Notes: generated by a model from the sequence alone, not told the origin. Shown: positions 43,414-53,900, numbered from the stretch's first letter. The stretch is 64,000 nucleotides of DNA from CAVUAF01 sp964460655 (GCA_964460655.1 CAYWSH010000003.1:1-64000), one strand, 5' to 3'. Program-made: numbers and translations.

Positions 43414-44856
43414 TCATTGCCGTGGTCGTTTCGGTGCCTTGATCATGGCGTTGCTCAGCCCTTTTTCAGACATCAACTTCTCGATGTCCTTGATCTCGAT
43501 CGGCACAAAAGCAGAAAGATCTTCATAGCCGGTCTCGGTGATCAGCAACATATCTTCCAGACGGATGCCGGTGTGATCTTCTTCGATGCGCATTTCGGGT
43601 TCGATCGTGAAGATGTGCCCCGGTTCAAGCGTGGCGCCGCTGCCCAGACCGCCAACATCGTGCACTTCCATGCCGACCGCGTGGCCCAACCCTCGCGCCG
43701 TGTTTTGCTGCCGGCGGTAGTTTTCGACGAATGCTTTCGCTGCGTTCTCGATCTTGGGATCGGTGAATGTGGCGGCAGCCAGGATCGCATCCATCTTCAC
43801 AACGGCGTTCTTGATCACATCTGCCGGAGTGGCGTGTACCTTGATCGATGTCATCAATGCGCGATACAGCTTCAAATAGATCCCGTACGCCTCGCGTTGA
43901 CGCGGCGTGAATCTGCCGTTGGCGGGAAAGACCCGCGTCACGTCCGACTGGTAATACTTGAAATCGGGCGCGTAGTCGAACTGGACGAGGTCGCCGTCCA
44001 TCAACTGTGCGGTGTTGCGGTTGTAGTGCGTATAGTACGTATTCTCGCCCGTCGCGATGAGGGCGAAGTACGCAGCACCGAACGCGCCATTCTTCTTGAA
44101 GACGAACTCGGCGTCCGCTTGGAGTTCGTACTCATGCATGCCGGGTCGCGCGTCACGCATCGCCTCCATGATGCCGAGGCCGGCGATCCGCGTCGCTTCA
44201 CGGATCACGGCGATCTCTCGTGAACTCTTCACCGCCCGCAAGGGGTTGATGATCCGATCGAGATTTCGAATGTCTGCGTCCGCTGAGACCTCTTTCAACT
44301 TTGCAATGAAGGTGGCCTCGCGCGAGTCGCGTCCGTCCCAAGGGTCGTTCTTGTTGGCCGCCCACAAACGTGTCGGATCTCCTTGGGACTGACTGCCGAG
44401 GACCTCGGCCGCAAATGGCGTATAGATCGTGCGATGGTCGGCGAGTAAGGCTTTGACCGCGTCGGAGAACTCGGAGCGAGCCAGTGCTGCGTCGACGCCG
44501 TAGACCTCCGCTGTCGCGGTTCCCGGACCGACTCCCGGTCCATACTGGCTCTTGTCCTGCATCGTGGTCTTGGGCTGAAGATAAACAGTCGTCTTCTTTG
44601 TTCGGCCATCGATGATCACGCCGGCGCGCGGTTCGGTTATGCCGGTCAGATAGAAGAACTGGTTGTTCTGCCGGAACGGCACTTCGCCGGGAGGCTCCGT
44701 CGTGCCGAGAACGATCGCGACGCCGTCGCCGATCTGCGCCATCACGCGTGCACGGCGCGCGGCGAATTCCTCGGCCGGAAACACGTCAATGCCACGGAAT
44801 ACCGGTTGCGCGGTGACGGAGCCGACCAACAAGAGCAGGCATGCGAGGTGTTTCAT
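43414..44856 (-). CDS. Exported Xaa-Pro aminopeptidase (M24B)
   Basis: A 480-residue metallopeptidase with a signal peptide (MKHLACLLLLVGSVTAQ). An N-terminal AMP_N domain (~25-160) is followed by the pita-bread domain. Metal ligands are visible: QFDYAPDFKYYQSDVTR, GLGHAVGMEVHDVGG, FTIEPEMRIEEDH and TGIRLEDMLLITE. It releases N-terminal residues ahead of proline. ATG 44856 has GAGGACC just upstream. It is convergent with the sox-like operon (32 bases). Confidence 0.9.
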   Translation of the reverse strand: MKHLACLLLLVGSVTAQPVFRGIDVFPAEEFAARRARVMAQIGDGVAIVLGTTEPPGEVPFRQNNQFFYLTGITEPRAGVIIDGRTKKTTVYLQPKTTMQDKSQYGPGVGPGTATAEVYGVDAALARSEFSDAVKALLADHRTIYTPFAAEVLGSQSQGDPTRLWAANKNDPWDGRDSREATFIAKLKEVSADADIRNLDRIINPLRAVKSSREIAVIREATRIAGLGIMEAMRDARPGMHEYELQADAEFVFKKNGAFGAAYFALIATGENTYYTHYNRNTAQLMDGDLVQFDYAPDFKYYQSDVTRVFPANGRFTPRQREAYGIYLKLYRALMTSIKVHATPADVIKNAVVKMDAILAAATFTDPKIENAAKAFVENYRRQQNTARGLGHAVGMEVHDVGGLGSGATLEPGHIFTIEPEMRIEEDHTGIRLEDMLLITETGYEDLSAFVPIEIKDIEKLMSEKGLSNAMIKAPKRPRQ

Positions 44857-45238
44857 CGAGGTCCTCATTTGCGCGATGCGCGGGAGCGTAACAGGCCAGA
44901 AGGCCGGTACCAAGCAGCAGCAGTGAAAAGACCCCGAGCGTTAGTGGATCACTCGTCGGACCTCGAGTAGGACGGGATTGTCCTGATCGCAGGAATCGAC
45001 GCGGTAGGGTTGCATTCCGCATGTCAAAACGAAAGGACAGACAAGCCGAGGCGCCTGCGGCCCCTGCTGTAGCGAAAATGCCGCGCTAGTACGCAAGCAG
45101 CGTGCATTCTTAACGTGGGTCGATGTTTCGCATAGCGGAACAATGGGGCCACGCGTAATCTTGCTTGCATAACGGCCTGCAAATCTCATTCACTTGTCTT
45201 CTACACCAAGCCCCTGCCCTAAGAGGATGGAGGTAGTC
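44857..45238. other. Intergenic region between the aminopeptidase and a TonB receptor
   Basis: 382 bases between divergent genes. The only clear signal is the 19-bp palindrome at 45124-45142. No convincing sigma-70 promoter, small ORF or RNA is seen; GCATAAC at 45167-45173 might be a -10. Confidence 0.5.
45124..45142. promoter_or_regulatory. IclR-type operator O1 upstream of a TonB receptor
   Basis: TGTTTCGCATAGCGGAACA, an 8-bp inverted repeat with a 3-base centre and one mismatch. It matches 14 of 19 positions of O3 at 61078-61096. IclR-family sites typically have this GTTTCGCA-T-AGCGGAAC-like form. It lies 97 bases before the TonB receptor start. Confidence 0.6.
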
Positions 45239-48200
45239 ATGCGTCGCAACACTTGGATTGCGCTGTGGGTGTGCCTCGCCCTTTCGTCAGCACTTCTCGC
45301 GCAGGAATCACGCGGCACCATCACCGGCCGCGTGACGGATCCATCGAAGGCCGTCATCGCGGACGCAACGGTCGTCGTGATCGATGCAGCGCGCGGCGCC
45401 AGTATCGCGCTCAACACGAATCCTGAAGGTCTCTTCCGCGCACCTTTCCTCGTCCCCGGCACTTACGAAGTGAGCGTCGAGGCCCGGGGCTTCAAGAAGT
45501 ATCTCCGCCGGGGCGTGACGCTCGCGATGAATGAGACGCGCGACCTGGAGATCACGCTCGAGGTCGGCGGCAGTTCAGAAGTTGTTTCCGTCACGGCCGA
45601 GGTCCCGACGCTGCAGACTTCGGATGCCTCGATGGGCCAGACGGTGGACACACGCCGCGTGGCGGAGTTGCCTCTGGTGCACGGCGACCCCTACACGCTG
45701 ATCGCGCTCTCCCCGGGAGTGACGTTCTCGCGCGATCCGCGGCTCGACCGTCCGTTCGAGCCGACCCACATCGTCGGCTTCACCATGAACGGGACGCGCG
45801 CCAACCGCAGCGATCTCACCATCGACGGCGTTCCCAGCACGGCGCGAGCGAACCAGAACGAAGTCATCTCGTCCTACGTGCCGCCGACCGACATCATCTC
45901 GGAATTCAAGATCCAGACGGCGACGTTCGACGCGCAATTCGGGAGCACGGAAGGCGGCGTGACCAGCATCGCCATCAAGTCGGGCACGAACGCTTTCCAC
46001 GGTACCGGATACTTCTGGGAAGAACCCGGTGGGCTCGCCGCGAACGACTGGATCGCCAACTCGCGCGGCCAGAAGCGGCCCTTCACGTTCTCGAATCGCT
46101 ACGGCCTCACCGGCAACGGCCCGGTCATGATCCCGAAGCTTTACAACGGCAAGAACAAGACGTTCTGGACGTTCGGGTGGGAGGGGATTCGCGACTCGCG
46201 ACCGCGTTACGACAGCACGACGCCGACCGTCCCCACCGAGGCCATGAAGAACGGCGATTTCTCTGCGTTCCTCACCCTCGGCTCGCAATACCAGATCTAC
46301 AACCCGTTCACGCGGCGGGTATCGACGCCGGGTCACTACATCGAGGACCCGTTCGTTGGCAACATCATCCCGTCGGGCTTGATCAACCCGGTGGCGAAGA
46401 ACCTGCTGAAGTTCTGGGGTAGTCCCAAGTCGGCGTTCACGCCGGGGACAGCGTTCCTGGGGAACAACCAGGATTCCTCGCTCTCGGAAAAGACGCTCAA
46501 GTACGACACCTACACGATCCGCATGGACCACAACATCACGCCGACGCAAAAGCTGTTCGGCCGTGGCAGTTGGTACGACCGTCACAGCTTCTACAACGAC
46601 TACTTCAACAGCATCGCGACGGGGACGCTGTTCCAGTTCATCTCACGGCAGGGAGTGCTCGACTACGTCAACACGGTGAATCCGACGACGGTCTTCAATC
46701 TCCGGTATGGCTACAACCGTTTCGTCCGCTGGCAGGACATGAATCCGGCCGGATACGGGTTCGATCTGACGAGCGTCGGCTTCCCGTCATCGTTCGCCAA
46801 TACGATCCCGGAAAGCATTCGCCGCTTCCCGCGCATCGACTTCCCCAGTGGCACGTACCAGGGCACAGGCCAAGGCAACGAGTTCCGTCCGAACGACCTG
46901 CACTCCATCCTGGGATCGGTCGATAAGTCGCTGGGCGCGCACTTCCTGCGCGGTGGCGTGGAGTTCCGCTCCTACCGCCAGAACGACGTCTTCACCAGCA
47001 ACGACGAGAGCGGCCGCTTCACCTTCGACAACACCTACACCAAGCAGACGGACACGGCGAGTGCTCCCCAGGAAGGGCTCTCGTTCGCGGCGTTCCTGCT
47101 GGGCATACCGACCGCCGGCAGCGGCAGCTACGTGAATGTTCCCGCCAGCTTCGCCGAGCAATCGACCACGTGGGGCTTCTTTGCGCAGGATGATTGGAAG
47201 GTATTGCCGCGACTGACGCTGAATCTCGGCTTGCGCTACGAGTTCGAAACGCCAATGACCGAGCGCTTCAACCGCAGCGTCTCCGCGTTCGACACAAGGT
47301 ATGTGCAGGGGATCCAGACGGCGGTGCAGGCTCGTTACGCGACGGCGCCGACGCCGGAAGTGACGGCGGCGAACTTCCGCGTACTTGGAGGGCTGCTGTT
47401 CCCGGGCGCCGGCACGTCGGGCGAGGCGCTCTACCAGACTCCGAAGAAGAACCTGATGCCGCGTTTCGGCTTCGCCTACAGCCTGACGCCGAAGACAGTA
47501 GTGCGCGGCGGCTACGGTATCTTCTACGGCTTCCTCGGGCAGCGGCGGGGCGACGTGATCCAGTCCGGCTACAGCCAACAGACGAGCCTCATCCCCACGC
47601 AGAACCAGCTCGATCCCAACGGGCGCGTCATTTACACGGCTACGTTGTCCAATCCGTTCCCGAACGGAGTCGTGCAGCCGGTGGGTGCATCGCAGCAGCA
47701 GCAGACCTTCCTCGGGCAGGCGATCTCGTTCTTCAACCAGCGTCCGCAAACGCCGTACATGCAGCGCTGGGAGCTCGATGTGCAGCGCGAGCTGCCGTAT
47801 GGCCTGACGGTGGAAGCAGCGTACGTCGGGAATCGCGGGACGCACATCGAGGTCACGCGCAATCTCAACGTCACGCCACAGCAATACTTGAGCAGGAGCC
47901 CGCTGCGTGACAACGTGACGCGTTCGTATCTGATCGCCAGCCTGGCGAATCCGTTCTTCGGCATCCTGCCCTCGACGACGACCATCGGCGGCTCCAGCAC
48001 GATCGCGCGCGAGCGCCTGCTGCGGCCGTTCCCCGAGTTCGATACCGTCACGACCACCGATAACGGCGGTTATTCCTGGTATCACTCGGGTCAGTTCCGC
48101 GTGGCGAAGAAGATGTCACACGGTCTGAGCGCAGGAGTGAGCTACACGTGGTCGAAATATATGCAGGCGACGGAATTGCTGAACCAGGATGATCCGCGGC

Positions 48201-48838
48201 CGACGCGCTTCATCTCCGACGCGGACTATCCGCATCGCGTCACCGTCAACTGGATCTACGACCTGCCGTTCGGTCCTGGCAAGTGGTTCTTCAACGGTTC
48301 GCACTGGCTCGGTTCGCGGCTGGCGAGCGGCTGGCAGTGGCAGGGCGTCTTCACGCACCAGAGCGGCCCGCCGATCAACTTCTGGAGCAGTGCCTGCAAC
48401 GCCGCCAACTCGTGTTCCGGCGTCGGCTCCGGCTATATCTACAACGGCGACTTGCGCAAGATGGAGCTGTCTAGCGACCTGCGGTCGATCGCACAGTACT
48501 TCACCACGGTCCAGCCGACGAGCAACACGGATCCCACGGCACCCGGTTTCATCACCAACTCGAACCTGCAGCTCGACCACAACGTGCGCACGTTCCCACT
48601 GCGCTTCCCGTGGGTGCGCGCCGACGGCCTGCACAACATGGATATGTCGCTCATCAAGAACACGCGGATCAACGAACGCATGAGCGTGCAACTGCGCTTC
48701 GAAGCCATCAACGCGTTCAACCATCCGCTCTTCGCCGCGCCGAGCGTCACCATCGGCTCGTCGTTCGGCAAGATCACCAACACCAACCAGGCGAACTACC
48801 CGCGGCGCATCCAGATGGGAGCCAAATTCATCTTCTAG
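45239..48838 (+). CDS. Oar-like TonB-dependent receptor with carboxypeptidase-regulatory domain
   Basis: A 1199-residue outer-membrane receptor. A signal peptide (MRRNTWIALWVCLALSSALLAQ) is followed by a CarboxypepD_reg domain (GTITGRVTDPSKAVIADATVVV, ~25-110), a plug (~120-230, PTHIVGFTMNGTRANRSDLTIDGVPS, EFKIQTATFDAQFGSTEGGVTSI) and a long beta-barrel ending in aromatic KFIF. GGAGGT precedes the ATG 45239. A palindrome matching the regulator's own site lies upstream, which links it to the rhamnose locus and suggests import of a pectin-derived glycan; that is inference. A strong terminator follows. Confidence 0.9.
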   Translation: MRRNTWIALWVCLALSSALLAQESRGTITGRVTDPSKAVIADATVVVIDAARGASIALNTNPEGLFRAPFLVPGTYEVSVEARGFKKYLRRGVTLAMNETRDLEITLEVGGSSEVVSVTAEVPTLQTSDASMGQTVDTRRVAELPLVHGDPYTLIALSPGVTFSRDPRLDRPFEPTHIVGFTMNGTRANRSDLTIDGVPSTARANQNEVISSYVPPTDIISEFKIQTATFDAQFGSTEGGVTSIAIKSGTNAFHGTGYFWEEPGGLAANDWIANSRGQKRPFTFSNRYGLTGNGPVMIPKLYNGKNKTFWTFGWEGIRDSRPRYDSTTPTVPTEAMKNGDFSAFLTLGSQYQIYNPFTRRVSTPGHYIEDPFVGNIIPSGLINPVAKNLLKFWGSPKSAFTPGTAFLGNNQDSSLSEKTLKYDTYTIRMDHNITPTQKLFGRGSWYDRHSFYNDYFNSIATGTLFQFISRQGVLDYVNTVNPTTVFNLRYGYNRFVRWQDMNPAGYGFDLTSVGFPSSFANTIPESIRRFPRIDFPSGTYQGTGQGNEFRPNDLHSILGSVDKSLGAHFLRGGVEFRSYRQNDVFTSNDESGRFTFDNTYTKQTDTASAPQEGLSFAAFLLGIPTAGSGSYVNVPASFAEQSTTWGFFAQDDWKVLPRLTLNLGLRYEFETPMTERFNRSVSAFDTRYVQGIQTAVQARYATAPTPEVTAANFRVLGGLLFPGAGTSGEALYQTPKKNLMPRFGFAYSLTPKTVVRGGYGIFYGFLGQRRGDVIQSGYSQQTSLIPTQNQLDPNGRVIYTATLSNPFPNGVVQPVGASQQQQTFLGQAISFFNQRPQTPYMQRWELDVQRELPYGLTVEAAYVGNRGTHIEVTRNLNVTPQQYLSRSPLRDNVTRSYLIASLANPFFGILPSTTTIGGSSTIARERLLRPFPEFDTVTTTDNGGYSWYHSGQFRVAKKMSHGLSAGVSYTWSKYMQATELLNQDDPRPTRFISDADYPHRVTVNWIYDLPFGPGKWFFNGSHWLGSRLASGWQWQGVFTHQSGPPINFWSSACNAANSCSGVGSGYIYNGDLRKMELSSDLRSIAQYFTTVQPTSNTDPTAPGFITNSNLQLDHNVRTFPLRFPWVRADGLHNMDMSLIKNTRINERMSVQLRFEAINAFNHPLFAAPSVTIGSSFGKITNTNQANYPRRIQMGAKFIF

Positions 48839-48855
48839 CGCTCGGAGCTCGACAC

Positions 48856-48885
48856 AAAGGCGCACTGCGGTGCGCCTTTCTTCTT
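48856..48885 (+). terminator. Intrinsic terminator between convergent genes
   Basis: AAAGGCGCAC and GTGCGCCTTT form a perfect 10-bp stem with loop TGCG, followed by CTTCTT. It ends the TonB receptor mRNA and, read backwards, can also stop the rha operon coming from the right. Confidence 0.9.
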
Positions 48886-48909
48886 GGCGATGCTTGGCGT
48901 GCGGTGGCT

Positions 48910-51117
48910 TTAACGCAGGAAGGCGTCGGCCAGACCGCCATCGACCGGGAACACGTGTCCGGTGGTGCAGCGGGCGCTCGGCGAGGCCAGGAACAGGATG
49001 GCGCGCGCGCAGTCTTCCGGCTCGATAGGCTGATGCGTGAGCGTCCGGCCGGCATAGAAGCGGGCGAGGAGGTCGCGCAACTCGTCGTCGCTGCTCGCTT
49101 CGTCAAACGCGATGTTGTATTTGCGAAGCGACTCGAGCACGCGCGCGCGGGGGAACATGGTGGAGCCCTTCACCACGGTCGCAGGCGCGATGCCGTTCAC
49201 CCGCACCTTCGGCCCGAGCGCTACCGCGAGTTCGCGCACCAGGTGGTTCACAGCGGCTTTGCTGACATCGTAAGCCTCGCTGCCGCGCTTCGGCACGACG
49301 GCATTCGCGGAACTGGTGAGGATGATACTGCCGTCGAGGTCCTGCTCGCGCAACAACTGGGCCATCTCTTCCGCCAGCCGGAAATTCGCGGTCACGTTCA
49401 GGTCGAGCGTGATGCCCCACTGTTCATCGCTGACGCGGCCCGCGGTCGGCGTCGGGAAGATCGCCGCCGTGTTGATGAGGATGTCGACGCCACCGAACTG
49501 GGCTACCGCGGCGCGGAGAGCATCGCGAATAGAGCCGCGCTCGCGAATATCGAGAGCGACGGCGAGCGCTGCATCCTTGCCGGCGATCGACTGTGCTTCC
49601 GTCGCCGTGGCCTGAGCGCCGGCGAGGTCGCGGTCGGCGATCACGATGTGCGCGCCGCGTTGGGCAGCGAGATTGGCGCACGCGCGGCCGATGCCGCTCG
49701 CCCCGCCGACGATGACCACGACCCGCCGGCTCAGTTCTTTCTCCGCGGCCTGCCGGCGGAGCTTGGCTTCCTCCAGTCTCCAGTACTCGATGCGGAACGC
49801 CTCACGCAACGGCAGCGCCACATAATTCGAGTCCACGGCGAATTCCTCGCTCTTCGCCGCCGCGCCGGCTTGCGGCAGCACGGCCGGCACCGTGCCATCG
49901 CCCAGCGACGTCGCGCCTTCCATCACGTGGATCGCATTGGCGTAGAACTCGCCCGTGATGCGTGCTTCTGCCTTGCTCTTGCCGAAGCTGAACATGCCGA
50001 TCCCGGGAACGAGCACGACGGTGGGATTCGGATCGCGCATCGCCGGTGAATCCGGCTGCGCGAAGGTACGGTAATACTCGGCATATTCTGTGCGGTAGCG
50101 ATGAAGTGCCGTCTCCAGGACAGTGCGGAGTGCGTTCAGGTCGTCCTGCGGCTCCCACGGCACATACAACGGGCGGATCTTGGTGCGAATGAAGTGATCA
50201 GGACAACTGGTGCCCAGGTGCGCCAACTCTGCCGCGGCGGCGGAGTCAACAAAGCGCGCAACGTCGGCCGCATCGCTAAAGTGGCCGAGCAAGCGTTGTT
50301 GCGCGCTCACTCGACCGCGCACGAACGGGAAGATCGCAGCCGCGAGCGCACGATGTTCGGGCAGCGGGGTGTGGCGCGCGCCGCCGAACAGCGACGTGCC
50401 CTTCGCCGACTGGTGCTCGACGATGAATTGCCCCATCTCGTCGATGATCGTGATGGTGTTTCGATAGCATTCGCGTGGTGTCTCACCCCAGGTGAACAAG
50501 CCGTGCCCGCCGAGGATGAGCCCATCGCATCCGGGGTTCTCCTCCGCCGCGCGGCGCAACATCATGGCCAGCTCGAACCCCGGCCGCTGCCATGGCACCC
50601 ACGCGAGTCTGCGCCCGAACCGCTGATTGAATTCCTGCAGCTTCTGGCGACCATTCGCGGCCGCGGCGAGCGCGATGGCCCAGTCCGGGTGCAGATGGTC
50701 GATATGCGGGAACGGCAGGAAGCCGTGCAACGGCGTGTCGATCGACGTGGCGACGGGATTGTTGCCGAAGGTGCACAGCGGGTACATCTCGACCATCTCG
50801 TCTTCATGCTCGGGGCCACGGTAGCGGCGCTCCAGAGCGTGCAGCTTCTCGAGGTACAGTGTCGCAAAACCGTCGCGAGTGATGCTGCCCAGGTCGCCGC
50901 CACTGCCTTTGATCCAGAGGACGGTGCGTTCGCTGCCATCGAGCGGGTCGCGTTGCGTGATCTTCGAGCTGGTATTGCCGCCGCCGAAGTTCGTGATGCG
51001 CAGGTCAGAGCCGAGGAGGTTGGAACGGTAGCGCAGCAGCTCGGGGCCGTCGAGCTTCTGCGCGACGCCTTCGTCCCAACGGTCTTCCAGGTACCGCGAT
51101 GTCGCCACCGAACTCAT
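48910..51117 (-). CDS. Bifunctional rhamnulose-1-phosphate aldolase / L-lactaldehyde-type dehydrogenase
   Basis: A 735-residue fusion. The N-terminal half is a class II aldolase (FGGGNTSSKI, HGFLPFPHIDHLHPD, GGHGLFTWGETP) that splits rhamnulose-1-phosphate into DHAP and L-lactaldehyde. The C-terminal ~250 residues are an SDR (GGASGIGRACANLAAQRG, TAAIF, SSANA, YDVSKAAVNHLVREL) expected to oxidise lactaldehyde to lactate. This fusion is known from rhamnose operons of several phyla. ATG 51117 has GAGGGGG just upstream; the earlier ATG 51132 overlaps rhaA. Last gene of the operon. Confidence 0.92.
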   Translation of the reverse strand: MSSVATSRYLEDRWDEGVAQKLDGPELLRYRSNLLGSDLRITNFGGGNTSSKITQRDPLDGSERTVLWIKGSGGDLGSITRDGFATLYLEKLHALERRYRGPEHEDEMVEMYPLCTFGNNPVATSIDTPLHGFLPFPHIDHLHPDWAIALAAAANGRQKLQEFNQRFGRRLAWVPWQRPGFELAMMLRRAAEENPGCDGLILGGHGLFTWGETPRECYRNTITIIDEMGQFIVEHQSAKGTSLFGGARHTPLPEHRALAAAIFPFVRGRVSAQQRLLGHFSDAADVARFVDSAAAAELAHLGTSCPDHFIRTKIRPLYVPWEPQDDLNALRTVLETALHRYRTEYAEYYRTFAQPDSPAMRDPNPTVVLVPGIGMFSFGKSKAEARITGEFYANAIHVMEGATSLGDGTVPAVLPQAGAAAKSEEFAVDSNYVALPLREAFRIEYWRLEEAKLRRQAAEKELSRRVVVIVGGASGIGRACANLAAQRGAHIVIADRDLAGAQATATEAQSIAGKDAALAVALDIRERGSIRDALRAAVAQFGGVDILINTAAIFPTPTAGRVSDEQWGITLDLNVTANFRLAEEMAQLLREQDLDGSIILTSSANAVVPKRGSEAYDVSKAAVNHLVRELAVALGPKVRVNGIAPATVVKGSTMFPRARVLESLRKYNIAFDEASSDDELRDLLARFYAGRTLTHQPIEPEDCARAILFLASPSARCTTGHVFPVDGGLADAFLR

Positions 51118-51124
51118 CGCCCCC

Positions 51125-52393
51125 TCAGGCATTCTGGCGTAGCGCCAATACATTCTGTTCGTACTGCTTGACCTCGCGTATCCAGTCGCTACCGACCGGC
51201 GTGCCGCTCGTTTCGCAGTAATAGTCCCACACCGCCGTCCAGGGCAATGCCTTGCACTCCTCCAGCAGCGCCAGCCGGCGAGTGAAGTCGCCTTCCTGCT
51301 CCAGGCGGCGCAGCTCCTCGACGGGTTCCAACAGCGCGAGCAGCAGCGCCTTGAGGAGATTACGCGTGCCGATGACCCACGCGGCCACGCGATTGATGCT
51401 GGCGTCGAAGTAATCGAGCCCAAGGTGGATGCGCTCGGGCCCGTTGCGTATGACCTCCTGCGCGATGGCGCGCAGTTCGTCGTCGAGGATGACGACGTGA
51501 TCGCTGTCCCAGCGCACCGGACGGCTCACATGCAACAGGACCGCGGGGCAGTAGAGCAATACCGAGGAGATCTTGTCAGCGACGGATTCGGTGGGATGAA
51601 AGTGGCCGGAATCGAGCGTCAGCAGCTTCTGCCGCGATGCCGCGTAGCCGAGATAGAACTCGTGCGATCCCACCGTGTAACTTTCGACGCCGATGCCGAA
51701 CAACTTTCCCTCGACGGAGTCGAGCATCATCTTCGGGTCGAGCTTCTCGGCGAAGACGGCGTCCAACGATCCGATCAGGCGAGCCCGTGGCGTCGCGCGG
51801 TCCACTGGAATGTCTTTGTATCCGTCCGGGATCCACTGGTTCACAACGCATGTGCTCCCCAGCTGCTTGCCCATCACCGCGCCGATGTGGCGGCACGCGA
51901 TGCCGTGCTCGATCCAGAACTTGCGTACGGCGGCCTCCGGGTGCGCGAGGGTGAAGCCGCTGGCGGCTTGCGGATGAGAGAAGTACGTCGGATTGAAGTC
52001 GAGACCGAGGCCACGCTGCTTCGCCCAATCGATCCAGCCCTGGAAGTGCGCGGGCGTGATGGCATTGCGCTCGACGGGCCGTCCGCCGGTCTCCAGGTAG
52101 CTGGCATGCAGGTTGAAGCGATGGCGGCCGGGAACCATCTGCAGGGCCTTCTCGGCATCGGCGCGCAATTCGGCAACGCTCCGCGCTTTGCCGGGATAAT
52201 TGCCGGTGGCCTGGATCCCGCCACCGGCGAGCGTAGCGCCTGCTGTCTCGAAGCCGCCAACATCATCGCCCTGCCAGCAGTGGAGCGAGACTGGGATGGC
52301 CGCGAGTTGGCGCAGCGCCGCCGCGACGTCGACGCCAGCCGCGGCGTAACGTTCGCGCGCGATCTCGTACGCTTCCTGCCAGCGCTGCTTCAT
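51125..52393 (-). CDS. rhaA: L-rhamnose isomerase
   Basis: A 422-residue enzyme converting L-rhamnose to L-rhamnulose, close to the usual 419. Conserved runs include SLHCWQGDDVGGFE, HRFNLHASYLE, GLDFNPTYFSHP, DSVEGKLFGIGVESYTVGSHEFYLGYA and LTLDSGHFHPTESVADKIS, with metal-binding His, Glu and Asp residues. ATG 52393 overlaps the rhaB stop as ATGA. It is the third gene of the operon GH105-rhaB-rhaA-aldolase. Confidence 0.96.
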   Translation of the reverse strand: MKQRWQEAYEIARERYAAAGVDVAAALRQLAAIPVSLHCWQGDDVGGFETAGATLAGGGIQATGNYPGKARSVAELRADAEKALQMVPGRHRFNLHASYLETGGRPVERNAITPAHFQGWIDWAKQRGLGLDFNPTYFSHPQAASGFTLAHPEAAVRKFWIEHGIACRHIGAVMGKQLGSTCVVNQWIPDGYKDIPVDRATPRARLIGSLDAVFAEKLDPKMMLDSVEGKLFGIGVESYTVGSHEFYLGYAASRQKLLTLDSGHFHPTESVADKISSVLLYCPAVLLHVSRPVRWDSDHVVILDDELRAIAQEVIRNGPERIHLGLDYFDASINRVAAWVIGTRNLLKALLLALLEPVEELRRLEQEGDFTRRLALLEECKALPWTAVWDYYCETSGTPVGSDWIREVKQYEQNVLALRQNA

Positions 52394-53895
52394 GCGATGC
52401 CCTCGGACTTCAACGGAGCGGTCACGCTCTCCATTTCGCCAAGCAACGACGCCCAATGCGCAACATCCTCGGCTGTTACGCCGTTTGCGCCGCTGCCGCG
52501 CAATGCCGCGAGTTGCACCGCAAAGTTACCAATGGTAGATGCTTCGACCGGTCCCGGAATCACTTCCAGCCCTGTGGCCTCGGCCGTCAGCCGATTCAGC
52601 AACGCGTTTTGACTTCCGCCTCCGACCACGAACAGGCGGCGAAGGTGCTTGCGCGTGATGCGCTGCACATCGGCCACGATCTCCCCGTAGCGCGCGGCGA
52701 GGCTCGCGAAGATCGATGCCGCCATCACCGGAGCATCTTCCGCCGTTTCCGACAGCGGCGCAGCGCCGCGAGCCGTTCGCTGCGCGTTGATGCGCGCCGG
52801 CATGTTCCCCGGTAGCAGTAATTCGCGGTCGTCAACATCGAGCCCTTCGCGCGGACGACTAACGTGCTCGGCAGCGGCGATCAGCTCAGAAAGCGTCCAT
52901 CGACGCCCCTGTTGTTCCCATTCCTCCATGCATTGCCGTAGAAGCCACATCCCGTTCACATTTCTCAGGAACAGGACCCGTCCGCCAACGGCACCGAGAT
53001 TCGTGTAGTTGCCGGCGCGCGCTGCAACGCTGGCGCACGGCGCGTCTAGCACTGTGCCGACGAGTGACCAGGTTCCCGAGCTGATGAACGCCCAGTCGTC
53101 ACCGGTGGCAGGGATGGCTGCGATCGCCGCGGCCGTGTCGTGGCACGCGGGCGCGATGAGTCGTGCGCCGCGCAACGCGGGCACCGCCGTCAGCGGTCCC
53201 TGCAATTCGCCGAGCAACGCCCCCGCGGCGACGATGGGCGGAGCAGCCGCGACGTTCAGCCCAAGCGTGCGGAACAGCTCGTCATTCCATTGCGTCCGCC
53301 CCAGTGCCACGAGCTGTGTGTGCGTCGCGTTGGTATACTCCGCGACGCGCCGCCCGCCGAGATGCTGTAACACGAACTCCGGCAGATTTACCCACGGTGC
53401 CGCGCTGTCGACGCCTTGCATGCCATCGGAGTAAAGCTGGTACAGCGTATTCAGCGGCAACAGTTGCACCCCGGTCATGTCGTAAAGCTGCTCGCGCGAG
53501 ATACGCTGGTGGACCGCTTGCTCCGCTGCCTGCGTACGTTCGTCGCGATAACAGTAAGGATCGGCGAGGGGCGCGCCCTGCGGATCGAGGCGCACATAAT
53601 CCACGGCCCAGCCATCGACGCCGATCGACGCGACACCTTCTGGCGCCATCTCAGCGCAGTGACGCAGTCCGGTGTCGACCCCAGTGAGGAGCCGTTGCAA
53701 ATCCCACTTCAGTCCCACCGGCGTCTCGACCGCGCCGTTGGAAAAACGATGTGCCAGAGTGACCTCAGGCTCGCCGTGGCGCCAGCGGAGCAGGGAAACG
53801 CGGCAACTTTCCGCGCCCATGTCCACGGCCACAGACGCCCGTGGTCCGGTCGTATCGTTCCCCGTTGCCGACGGCCTGATGGTTTGGGCAGTCAC
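52390..53895 (-). CDS. rhaB: L-rhamnulokinase
   Basis: A 501-residue FGGY-family sugar kinase that phosphorylates L-rhamnulose. The N-terminal ATPase fold starts VAVDMGAESCRVSLLRW; the C-terminal run RRLFVVGGGSQNALLNRLTAEATGLEVIPGPVEASTIGNFAVQL is typical of RhaB. GTG 53895, five bases after the GH105 stop, is preferred over a GTG at 53928 that would lie in the upstream gene. Confidence 0.93.
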   Translation of the reverse strand: MTAQTIRPSATGNDTTGPRASVAVDMGAESCRVSLLRWRHGEPEVTLAHRFSNGAVETPVGLKWDLQRLLTGVDTGLRHCAEMAPEGVASIGVDGWAVDYVRLDPQGAPLADPYCYRDERTQAAEQAVHQRISREQLYDMTGVQLLPLNTLYQLYSDGMQGVDSAAPWVNLPEFVLQHLGGRRVAEYTNATHTQLVALGRTQWNDELFRTLGLNVAAAPPIVAAGALLGELQGPLTAVPALRGARLIAPACHDTAAAIAAIPATGDDWAFISSGTWSLVGTVLDAPCASVAARAGNYTNLGAVGGRVLFLRNVNGMWLLRQCMEEWEQQGRRWTLSELIAAAEHVSRPREGLDVDDRELLLPGNMPARINAQRTARGAAPLSETAEDAPVMAASIFASLAARYGEIVADVQRITRKHLRRLFVVGGGSQNALLNRLTAEATGLEVIPGPVEASTIGNFAVQLAALRGSGANGVTAEDVAHWASLLGEMESVTAPLKSEGIA

Positions 53896-53900
53896 GTTAC